From: Micractinium sp. NFX-FRZ
Taxonomy: Eukaryota; Chlorophyta; Trebouxiophyceae; Chlorellales; Chlorellaceae
Assembly (NCBI GenBank): GCA_029339195.1
Contig: JAPTJF010000201.1
Location: forward strand, 1 to 64,000
Reading direction: 5' to 3'
Length of the DNA stretch: 64,000 nt
The notes under the pieces were generated by a model. It was not told the DNA's origin and made no database searches. It saw only the letters and a list, made by a program, of their open reading frames with translations. The translations under genes and the position numbers were made by a program. Of this stretch, positions 1 through 9,032 are shown in pieces; positions within the stretch are counted from its first letter, which is position 1; each line of letters starts with the position of its first letter.

Positions 1-952
1 TCAGCGCGCCCCACCAGCATTGCTTCTGCCTGGCGCCTCTGCACGGCGGTCACCCGTGCCGCCTTGCCCACTGCCCCACAAACCCGTCATCCGCCTAGCT
101 ATTCTTGATCTGTGGGGCACTGCAGTGTCCCGCTGTCATGGCATGAGAGTGCAAGTCGGTGCAAGCATGCTGCTTCACTGCATGTCTAACTCACAACCGT
201 AGCACGCCGCTTCCAGAGCAGGTGCTGGCATGTAGCGACACATGTTCACACCAGGCAGCCGCTGGCGGCGCCACATTTCCCAGCGCAGACTGCTGCCCTG
301 TGTACCATCCTCTCTGAGCGCCTGAGTGTAAGAGTGCGGTGTAGTTGCAAGCGGGCGTGCGACGGCGCACGCAACGGGCAGACATTAATGCAGTGGGTGC
401 AGGCAGATCAAAACAAAGGAGAGCCTAGGGGGCAAGCGGGGGCACTGAGGTGCAGCGGCAAGCGGGGGAGTGTGCGGCAGCAATGGCAGCTACACGCGCC
501 CGGCAGCCGGGACAGAGGGGTGGGGGCCGAGAGGCAGAATGAAAGGGAGAGGGGGTAGGCAGGCAGATGTGAGGACAGTGTTGAGAGGCACAAAGTAGAG
601 GGGCAAAACTTCCTGCCAACGGGGGTAGGAGCGGAGGCGGGCGGGCAGGCACAGAGGGCACAAGCGATACGACATTTGTACATATGAATTGCTGGCAGGG
701 CTCTGCTCGCCCAGCGGCGGGCGGGCCCCATCGCGCAGCCACAAGCCGCTAACGAATGGCTGGTGCCAGCACGGCTGCAGCGCAACGGGCGGGTCCCCAC
801 AAGAGTGGCTCCACCCGCTCGGCAGCTTGGTGCGCTGCTATCGGCCGCAGTAGCAAGAGAAAAGGTAGGGCTCAGGACCAGGACCTGTTGTAGGCTCTGT
901 GGGGGCACGTTGAGAGGGGCCACGCTTGGCCGGCCACCACAACAGGTTGGCC
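1..952. other. no gene recognised
   Basis: Downstream (3') side of the minus-strand coiled-coil gene and whatever lies left of the window. Open frames on both strands here are low-complexity and show no motif, splice structure or family resemblance. Nothing supportable is seen. Confidence 0.5.
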
Positions 953-1089
953 TGCAGCGGGGGATGGTGCCAGCATCGGGATGCTTCACTTGTGCTTCTT
1001 GGGCACAAGGGGCTGCAGCAGCTGGTGCAGCAGCTAGTGCGCAAGGAGCACAAGTGAAGCAGGCCGATGCTGGCACCATGCCTCGCTGC
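953..1089. repeat. imperfect inverted repeat (long hairpin)
   Basis: The left arm, about 953-1006, and the right arm, about 1037-1089, are near-complementary over roughly 50 bp. Both carry the block atggtgccagcatcgg and cttcacttgtgct in opposite orientation, around a CAG/CTG-rich loop of about 30 bp. It lies just past the predicted stop codon of the coiled-coil gene, so it would form a stem in its 3' UTR. It could be a MITE-like remnant or a local inverted duplication. No target-site duplication was identified. Confidence 0.75.
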
Positions 1090-1097
1090 AGCCCCTT

Positions 1098-1217
1098 CTA
1101 CAGCTCCTGCTGCAGCTCCTGTTGCCCCTTCCGCAGCTGCTGCATCCCCTTCTGCAGCTCCTGCTGCCCCTTCTGCAGCTGCTGCATCCCCTTCTGCAGC
1201 TCCTGCTGCCCCTTCTA
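1098..1217 (-). repeat. 21-bp heptad-encoding tandem repeat with two in-frame TAG codons
   Basis: Read on the minus strand this is about five copies of a 21-bp unit encoding the heptad LQKG(Q/M)Q(E/Q). At the second heptad position the units have CAG, except at 1215-1217 and 1098-1100, where the codon is TAG in the same frame. The first TAG is the predicted stop of the coiled-coil gene, so the repeat is either untranslated coding sequence or a read-through extension. Confidence 0.8.
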
Positions 1218-2047
1218 CAGCTCCTCCAGGGTGGCGGTGGTGGAGGCCTGGAAGGCCGCCGCTTGCACCCGCACGTCGGCAATCTCCTTGCCCAGCTCCA
1301 CCCTCACGTCGGCAATCTCCTTGCCCAGCTCCACCCGCATGTCCCGCAGCTCCACCCGCACGTCCCCCAACTTGTCGGCGATGATATAGCCTGCACCGGC
1401 AGCAGCCGTGGCAGAAGCCACTAGCAATATGCCTGTCTGCAGACACGGAACGCAGCGACGCAGGGGGGGGCGGGGGGGGGGCAGTGGGGGGAAGAACCCA
1501 GGGCGGCAGCACAGGGGAGTCCCGCCCGCACAGCAGGCAGCGTTGAGCAGGACTTGGCAGCGGCGCCGCGCCCGCAGCTGGTATGCATGCATAGCCCTGC
1601 ATGGCAACGAGGTTCCTGCAGCAGGCAACCCCGCTTACCGTGGCGTCGATCATCGGGCGAGGCGGCGGCGCCGCTGCAGTCTGTGGCGCGGCCGCTGCAG
1701 TCTGGGAGTAGGGCGCGCGCGGCTGCTTGTACTGCGCCGCGCCTTCCTCAGCGCTCTTCAAACGGGATGCCACGGCCTGCGGGGGGGGGAAGCCACACAG
1801 GCAGGGGCTGTTGTGCGGAACTCGGCTAAGTAAGCACGTCCGCTCCGCGAGGACAACATGCGGCGTGACGCTGCATTGCGACGCTTACCGCGTGGGGGCC
1901 GAGCGCTGCCACGGCCGCTGCTGATGCCGAGCTGCCTGGCGGCGCACAGCTGACAACATAACAGCCAAGCAGGGTGCAGTTCTGGCACAAGGACGCCAGG
2001 ATGAGGAGAGCAAAGAAGTCCTCGGGCGTGAGTTGTGTGCTAGGCAT
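1215..2047 (-). CDS. small membrane-anchored coiled-coil protein, unknown function
   Basis: Three exons, 1889-2047, 1639-1776 and 1215-1436, all joined in phase 0, give 172 aa. Residues 1-53 include a hydrophobic, Cys-containing segment (FFALLILASLCQNC) that could be a first membrane span. Residues 100-120 form a second (TGILLVASATAAAGAGYIIA). The tail is a charged coiled coil with a repeated VELGKEIADVR unit and stops at LEEL-TAG. A 3' splice-like site (tgttgcag) near 2122 suggests an upstream 5' UTR or extra coding exon, so the ATG at 2047 is the likeliest but not the only start. No family is recognised. The TM-plus-coiled-coil order superficially recalls organelle-contact or peroxin-like proteins, which I do not claim. 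Confidence 0.6.
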
Positions 2048-2363
2048 GAGGCGAACCTTGGACCACACGCTCGAAGTGGAGGAATAAGACGAGACAGGGC
2101 ATCTGCACGCTCCTGGAGCCTCCCTGCAACACACACCATCACCCAGGTGCCGCTCTCTCATGCGAGCACGAGGCAGTGAGCGCCATCTAGCAGTGCGGAG
2201 CCGCTTAGCCGAGTGCTATCGACGGCCGCTGCCGCACCCCTGCACCAGCTGCCGCCGCCAGCCGTCGCCGCCGGGCCGTAAAGCAACAAAGGTCGCTGCA
2301 GCGCCAGCGTGACGTGTGGCAGCCTGCCAGCTCAGGAGGCAGTCTTCCCCACTCACGTCTCGA
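2048..2363. other. intergenic, between two minus-strand genes
   Basis: Upstream region of the coiled-coil gene and 3' region of the FUSC-like gene. It contains a possible 5' UTR splice acceptor for the former near 2122. Nothing else is recognised. Confidence 0.4.
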
Positions 2364-3565
2364 TCAGCACGCAATCCACCCGTTCATCGCCAGCTCACAC
2401 AGGCCCACTCGCCAACCTGCCAACCTACCTGACAACTTACTCGCCAACCTACCTGACAACGTGAGCACAGCAGCAAAAGCAAAAAGGGTATAGCTCCTCT
2501 GTTCTGGCCGCGCACCAAACCCCTGCCTTGCGATTCCCAATCTGCCAGCCTCACCGGCAAGGCCTTTCCCGGGCTGCTACTGGCGCTGCTGCCGCCACAC
2601 CCACACCCGCGCACACACCATGCACTAAACACAGCTGTGGAGCACTGTAGTCCCCTCTGGGGCGGCTCCTCATCCCTGCCTCACGCAACCCCGTGCCATG
2701 CGCTCGCATACCGCCAGCCTCACCGGCAAGGCCAATGCCGCCGCCCAGCAGAGAGCCCAGCAGCTGCTGCACTGCCACGTGGATGGGTGCCTGGCCGGTG
2801 GACAGGGAGACCAGCAGTACCATGAAGAAGATGACCTGGAAAGCAGGGAGGCCGCAGTACCAAACGTGACAGTGACATGGCATGGGGGGGTGGACAGGGA
2901 GGCTGTCAGTGGCATGAAAGAGATGAGCTGGACAACAGGGAGGCCGCTTGCCCTCCTGACCCGACCGCATCAGCACACGGGTGGGGCGCCGCCTGCCCAC
3001 CCGCCCACCCGCCCACCCACCCACCCACCAGCGTGAAAGCATGCGGCATGGGGGAGCTGATGTCTGCAGGGTCGCGAGTCAGCGCTCGGTAGACGGGAGG
3101 GGTGCTGACCACGACCATGATCAGACAAGTGCCGCAGCTGCACTGCACCGCACGCCGGATGTAGGGGCTGGACAGCAGCGCAGCCCAGGACAGGCGCTGC
3201 CGCCGCTGCTGTTGCGAGGCGCCGCCGCCATCGGCAGACTTGTGATGTGCACTCGCTCTATCGCTGGCCTCACTGTGAGCATTGGGAGAGCCATTCATGC
3301 CATCAGGGGTGCCTGCAGTGGCACTGCTGCTGCTGCCGCTGATGCTGTCGGCACTGCTGGCCTGCTGCACGAGTGCGGCCTGGCTGCCGGCACTGCTGGC
3401 CTGCCGCACGAGCGCGCCCTGGCTGTCGGCCTCTGCAGCTGCACGCTCTGCTGGTGCTGGCTGATCCTGCAGCATGGGTCCCTCCCTTGGCATCTCTGCC
3501 TGCACACCCATCGCTTGGCCCTCTGCTGCTGCTGCTGCTGCCGCGACTGGATGTTGCCGCAGCAT
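2364..3565 (-). CDS. short FUSC-like multi-span membrane protein
   Basis: Proposed exons 3029-3565, 2724-2835 and 2364-2416 give about 233 aa. The N-terminal ~120 residues are low-complexity, rich in Ala/Gln/Ser with repeated ALVRQASSA-type units. Then comes a span AVQCSCGTCLIMVVVSTPP and, after the intron, VIFFMVLLVSLSTGQ followed by VQQLLGSLLGGGIGLAG. That last segment resembles the R/QLLGT-lxG-xlG stretch of FUSC/ALMT-type transporters. The family is normally 500-700 aa, so this is a miniature or truncated copy. The last exon (ending at a TGA at 2364-2366) is the weakest part. Several in-frame upstream starts exist as far as 3994. The intron around exon 2 contains duplicated copies of both its splice junctions. 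Confidence 0.4.
2544..2564 (-). repeat. copy of FUSC-like exon 2 / donor junction
   Basis: A 21-bp block identical to 2713-2733, which is the end of exon 2 plus its GTGAGG donor. It lies downstream in the following intron, offset 169 bp, with weaker similarity on both sides. Confidence 0.75.
2889..2946 (-). repeat. copy of FUSC-like exon 2 acceptor junction
   Basis: About 58 bp matching 2797-2856, with most positions identical. It includes the polypyrimidine/CCAG acceptor and the first codons of exon 2 (CTCATCTCTTTCATG versus GTCATCTTCTTCATG). It lies in the upstream intron with a ~91-bp offset and keeps a usable AG. Confidence 0.8.
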
Positions 3566-4020
3566 GGTGCCGGCGCTGCCGCTGCCACAACCTGTGCTGC
3601 TGCCGGCTGGCCTGTGACGGCGCAGGACTGGCCGACCTGCCCTTGACACTATCCGCTCAAAGATGCCGAACCCGAACTGCGTGCTCTTAGCGCAATGCGC
3701 GCGAAAAGCCCAGTTGACGTCCGCTGGGAGCAGGTGAGAGATGCAATGGGCACACGCGGATAGCTCGGACTGTATGTGAAGAGCTCCGACAGTCCCGTTG
3801 CTCCACCTGGCTCCCGCCAGAAAATCGCCCAGCTGGCGCCCTGCCACGAGAGAACCCTCCCCCCTATCCTCGCTCTCCCCCTTGCTCTTTGGCTTGAACG
3901 TCGACCCTACAACATAAACTGAAGGCTGCAAGAGGCTGCAAGAGACGCCGGGCTGATTGAGAGGGGATGAGCAGCTTGCCGTGAGCTTGCACACAGCTTC
4001 AGGTCTCGAGATAGCATTTT
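3566..4020. promoter_or_regulatory. divergent intergenic region
   Basis: Separates the minus-strand FUSC-like gene (its start may lie anywhere up to 3994) from the CCCH gene at 4021. If the long N-terminal frame is used there is only a 26-bp gap, so the true FUSC-like start is probably internal. No core promoter motif is called. Confidence 0.35.
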
Positions 4021-6845
4021 ATGCAGCCTGCCGCGATGCAGCCCGCGTTTGTGGTTTCCGCTATGCCGCCCGAGGCTGCCTACGGCCAGGTCCTTCACCC
4101 GGAGCTCATGCAGGTGAGGGCGCCCGGCAGGCGGCTTTGTGGTGGCGTGCGGGGTAACGGGGGCTCTGTATCTGGGCAACGGAACCGTGAGCACGCGGGG
4201 GGAGGCGCCCGCGGAGGCTGCGCATAGGGCAGCGTCCCCCGCCTTGCACACACGACCGGCCCGCCCTTTCTTGCCGCCCCCGCCCTGCGCTCCCCTTGGC
4301 CAAACACCCTCCTGCAGAGCATGCAGGGCATGCACATGCCAGTGATGATGGGCCCCATGGGCCCCATGATGGCGGCGGGGCCAATGCCGCCTGGCATGAT
4401 GCCCGCGGGCGCCATGGCGGCGCCGCAGCTCACGCAGATGCTGGTGGACGCAGCACGCGGGGGGCGCTCCTCCAATGTGTTCTTCAAAACAAGTGAGTGA
4501 GGCCAGGGGGCGAGACGCAGAGTCGTAGGATTGAATGCTGGAGGCATTGTGGTGTGCTCTGGCTTGGGGCACAGCCGAGAGGCAGCGCCCAACGTGGCAT
4601 GCTGCCCACCCCTCCTGTGCCCAGAGCCCCTCCCGTGTGCCTCCCATCCATGGTGCTTCCGCAGGATTGTGCAACAAGTGAGCCGACTACGCAGTGCCGG
4701 GGTCTGGGGAGGGGGGGACTGTGGGGCCCCCGGCAGGGGAGAGCATGCGGTGGCAGCGCGCTTAAGCGGCGGTGCCAGCAGCTGCCACCCAGCTGCCGCA
4801 GCGGTACTGACCCTACCCTGCTCACCACTGCGTGCTGCCCACCCCCCGTCTCCCACTGCAGGTGGCGCGCAGGTGCCTGCCCCTATGGCGAGAAGGTAAG
4901 GGCTGTAGGGCGGGACGCAGCTGGGGTGGGTGCCTCTTGAGGCAGGGGCTGGGCACGCTAACAGGCGGCCAGCGCTGCCTCACGCTGCCGGCCCCCAGGG
5001 TTCTTGCTCCCCGGCATGAGCCCTCTGCTTCCCACACCCGCCGCCTGAACACCCCACCAATGTTAAAGAACCTTCCCGGCATCCCCTGTTGTGTTGGCAT
5101 CAAGCTCTTGACCCTCCCAAGCCCCCCCACCTCGCCTGCCGCTCATCCCCACTCTCCTGCGTGTCGCCCCGGCAGTGCGCCACACACACATGCAGAGTAC
5201 TTACCAGCCGTCCTCCCCCCTCCCCCTCCCTCCACCTGCAGTGCACCTATGCTCATGGAGAGCATGAGCTTAGATACGTCCCTCCGGAGGTGGTCGCCCA
5301 GCTGGAGGCCCAGCAGAAGCTGCAGGAGTCGATGCAGCAGCGGCAGGGCGGGCCGGGCGCCGCCGGCGGCACCCCCGCCGGCGAGCAGCAGCGGGGCGGC
5401 GAGGAGGGTGGCATGCACGGCGGCCACAGCGGGTTCAGCGGGCCGGGCATGAGCCCCGGCGGCGGCGGCGGGCACCAGAGCTTTTACAAGACGCGGCTGT
5501 GCATCAAGTACATGCAGACAGGGTACTGCCACAAGGGCGGCAGCTGCACCTTTGCGCACGGGTACGAAGACCTGCGCCAGCCTGGCACGCCCATGTCGCC
5601 TGGGCGCATGTCGCAGGTGCGCCAGTGCCTGGGGATCTCCTCTGCATTGTGTGCTGCTATGTGCTGTGTTTGATGACCGGGTGTGTGGGGACCTGCGCCA
5701 GCCAGGCACGCCCAGGGTCGCCTGCTTGCATGCAGCAGGTATGGCAAGCGTTTGCGTGTGGGTGTGCTGGAGGCGCCATGTTGGTGTGGATGCTGCGATG
5801 TGGGGCATGGGGCTTGGGGCAGGCTGGCAACCTGGCGCGCAGCGGGTGCTGTCGACGGCAGCTGGTGCTGTTGACGGCACGTACGGGTGTGGTGTGCGTG
5901 CGCGTGCGTGCGTGTGGTTGAGCGCCATGCATTCTGTGCAGGGCAAGAATGCGATTGCTTTTGTGTGTGCTGCACTGACCCCGCACCGCCCCATCCCGCC
6001 GCTCCGCAGCCTCCCGTCCCCCGACAGGACAGGGGGTCCTCTGGTCAACTACATGGCCCCTCCCCTCCTCCCCACATGTGCCCCCTCCTCAACACTAATT
6101 CCCTGCCCCTCCCCACATGCCACCCGCAGGATCCCATGTCCCCTGGCCGCATGGGCATGGGCACCCCGCCCGGCATGCCCATGATGCACGCCGGCATGAT
6201 GGGTGGCATGGCCATGGTGCCAGCTGGCATGACCACAGCAGGGCGCGGCATGGGCATGCCACCGGGCTCCGCTGGCGGCATGCCCATGCACATGCAGAGC
6301 ATGCAGATGGCCGCGATGGGCATGGGCCCCCAGGCGATGCAGCGCTACCCCAGCGGTGGCGGGATGCAGCGGTCGCCGCGGGCAGGTGGCGGGCACGGCG
6401 GGCACGGCGGACGTGACGGTGAGCTCGCCTGCCTGCGCCGTGCTGCGCTGCGCTGCGCTGCGCTGCCTGCCAGTGTGGCGAGCAGCACGTCAGCGTGCGC
6501 CGTGCCGTGCTGTGCTGTGCCGTGCTGCACATCTGGTGTGTATGTCGAGCCTCAAGCCCACGGCGTGTGCGCCCAACCCTCCCTGCCTCACCCGCTCGCT
6601 CCACCCGCCTGCCCTCCTGCCTCCCTGCCTGCCCTCCTGCAGACGCCGCCATGGGCGCGCGCCGCCGTGCATCCACGGTCTGCCAGATCGCTGGCGTGGG
6701 CGAGGCGGGCGGCGAGGAGATGCGCCCTGCTGCCATGCAGGCGGCTATGGCTGACGTGCGCAGCGGCGCCGCCTTCAGGGAGAGCGCCTATGCCGACTCA
6801 GTCACCGACTATGTGCGCACCAACGGAGGCCCTGGCGCCAGCTAA
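4021..6845 (+). CDS. tandem CCCH zinc-finger RNA-binding protein (TTP/TIS11-like fingers)
   Basis: Seven exons: 4021-4113, 4318-4492, 4665-4677, 4862-4895, 5242-5616, 6130-6418 and 6643-6845; 393 aa. Finger 1 is C92-x7-C100-x5-C106-x3-H110 and finger 2 is C192-x8-C201-x5-C207-x3-H211. Both have the (F/Y)KTRLC lead-in typical of TTP-type fingers that bind AU-rich mRNA elements. Unlike TTP (18-residue linker) the fingers are about 80 residues apart. Flanks are Met/Gly/Pro-rich (PMGPMMAAGPMPPGMM and similar). A 13-nt microexon (4665-4677) encodes the start of finger 1. The intron after 5616 contains a copy of the exon end, and the next exon starts with a related PMSPGRM unit. Likely a cytoplasmic mRNA stability/translation regulator, by family inference. 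Confidence 0.9.
5690..5741 (+). repeat. copy of CCCH gene exon 5 end plus donor
   Basis: Matches 5569-5620 (gacctgcgccagcc... through the GT donor) at a 121-bp offset inside intron 5. The copied exon end is followed by caggtatgg, a better donor than the gtgcgc used in my model, so it is a potential alternative 5' splice site. Confidence 0.85.
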
Positions 6846-9032
6846 ACCAGGCCGGGCGCAGCTGAGCTGAGCTGCGCCGCCCGCCGCGTGTGCATTGGTG
6901 CACAGCTGGCAAGCTTGGCGCGCTCCTGAGCGGCGCCTGAGGCCGGTGTGCGCCGGCATCCCCAGCTAGCCTGCCGCAGAGTTCATGAGGCTGGGCCACG
7001 CTGTAGCCCCCCCGACGGTCTGCCGTTGCTGCTAATTGGACGCCGGGCACAGCTGCCAGCTGCCACCTAGTGCCACCCTCCGCTTGCACGGTTGGGTGCC
7101 TTGCCCATTGTGCGTTTCAGCATGCTTCGGGAGCGTGTCTTGCCCGCTACACAGCCGGCAGGCCACAACTCCCGGGGGCGGGCAAACTCCATCTGCCCAG
7201 CCCCCTCATCCCCTCCACACTACATTGCCATTTGAGCGCCCGTCGCTTGCCCTATACCACTGGTGCCACACTCCACAGTGGCACACCGCACATCACGCAC
7301 AGCACCGCGCCACACTTTACTTTCCCTGCCCGCCCGTCCCATCGTTGAGTTGAAGCTGCTCGGAAGCTGCTTGCTTCCAGCACCCGGCTGCTGGCCGTGC
7401 ATCCTCTGTACCTCCTTCTCTCTCCCCCCGTATGCCTGCCTTCCAGTTTGCCCGTTCAGCACCCTTCCGTCCCTGCAGCAGCCCACCCAAAACTTTCCAC
7501 CTCAGCAGCGCTACTGCCCAGGCTCCCGGCCCCCCCAGGGCTGCCCTCCCAGCACTCGCCTGCTGTGCCTGCCATGCCCTCATCGCTGCTGCCGTCGTCC
7601 CTGCAGACCTGCTGTGCCCCCGGTGCCGCCATGTGTGCGGCACCGCGCCAGGCAGGCCGCCTGTGCCCTTCCCTCCCATCCATGTCACCCTGTTTCCGAC
7701 AAACCGTCGACCCTTTGTCCCTCTGCCACTGCCCCCACTTTGCCCCGCGATGCCAGCCCCAAATCATCAACCACCGCAGCAGCGCTGTTGCCAGCGCTGC
7801 GGGGTGCCTGGTCCGGCCCGGACCAGGCCGACTGCAAGCGATTTTCCCGCACAAACGTACAACACACATGCATGCATGCGCGCCCACACCACCCGCTCAC
7901 CGCCCCCCGCACTGGCCACGCAGCACCCCAGCACTTGTACCCCGCCGCCCGGCCTATATTTCCGGTCATATTCCTGGGGTGCTTTGCCTGGCCTGCTGCC
8001 CCCTCCCTCTCCTTCACCCCGTGTGCACCCTGCGCACTGTATGCCCAACTTGGGAACACAGCGCAACACGTGCGCCCCAACACCCCCGCACGTTCCCCAG
8101 CCGCCGGGCCCTCCTCCCGCTCTCTCTCAGCACCGCATCTCGCTCTCAAATGCCCCTCGCGCTGCAGCCATGCAGCCTTTCCCTCCCCCCTATACACCAC
8201 CACCCTGAAAACGAGGGCACCAATGCCAACCCACGAACCAACCAACCCACGCCGATCTTTTCCCCTCCCTCCTCCCCTCCTCCCTCCCAACAACGACGAA
8301 TTGCCCTGCTTAGCGCCCCGCTGTCGCCGTCCCCGTCACCCCTGTCCCTGCTCTGCGTCTGCATGCTTGCACCTGGCTCCACCAAGTAAGAATTGCACAC
8401 CTCTCGAGTCGAGGGTGGCGACCCAAGCCTAGGCACTGGGAACAGATGCAGGGAAGGTGCGGTGCTTGATATAGGTGCCAACCCACGCAGTTTCGTGTGG
8501 CCTGGGGCTGGCCCTCCCACCTGCTTTGAAGTGCACTGTATCGGACGGCTCCTGCGGGAGCCGAAACGTTTTGAATCTGGAGCCAAGCTGCCCACTCATC
8601 GTCCTCTACTCCCGCAATGCAACCTGCAAGCCTCGCGCTGATGATGCGCCGCCTGCCTGCCCGCCCGCCTGCTTGGGTGCTGGCAGGTTTGCTGGCCTTG
8701 TTGCGTCGCTTCACGTGGAGAGGGTGCAAGTGCGGTAAGGAGCAAGCTAGAGAATCAAAGATGCAAGAGGATGCGCTCAAGAGGAGCACAGAGTGGAGCG
8801 GTAGGGCGAGGGGAGGGGGTCCAAAAAGTAGTGTGTCAGGCTGGCAAGAAAGAGCTCGACAGCAGCCAGCAAAACCCGCGCCAGCCGCTGCGCTGGCGCC
8901 CACATATTGCGGATACGCCCAGTACCGGCAGACCGGCGCGCGGCTATGCCGCTGCGCTGGCCGGCATGCCAGATGCTGTCAGGAGGGGTGCTCAGACAAG
9001 CCGCTTTCGCCCTCTCCCTGCAGGCTGGCCGC
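6846..9032. other. 2.2-kb convergent intergenic region, strongly C-rich on the + strand
   Basis: Lies between the 3' ends of the CCCH gene and SEC24. The top strand is pyrimidine-rich with many CCC/CCT runs, which produces long but featureless Pro/His/Ser-rich open frames in all three + frames at once (7263-8432, 7397-8389 and 7432-8208). No splice structure or protein family is recognised. It presumably holds the 3' UTRs. Confidence 0.5.

Noticed and set aside
2906..3994. Single 362-aa reading of the FUSC-like region
   Set aside because: It runs through a clear GTGGGT donor at 3028 into Gly/Trp repeats. Splicing to 2835 gives a proper hydrophobic span instead.
7263..8432. 389-aa open frame on + strand
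   Set aside because: Two other + frames are open over the same stretch. Composition is Pro/His/Ser/Cys from C-rich DNA, with no motif or splice logic.
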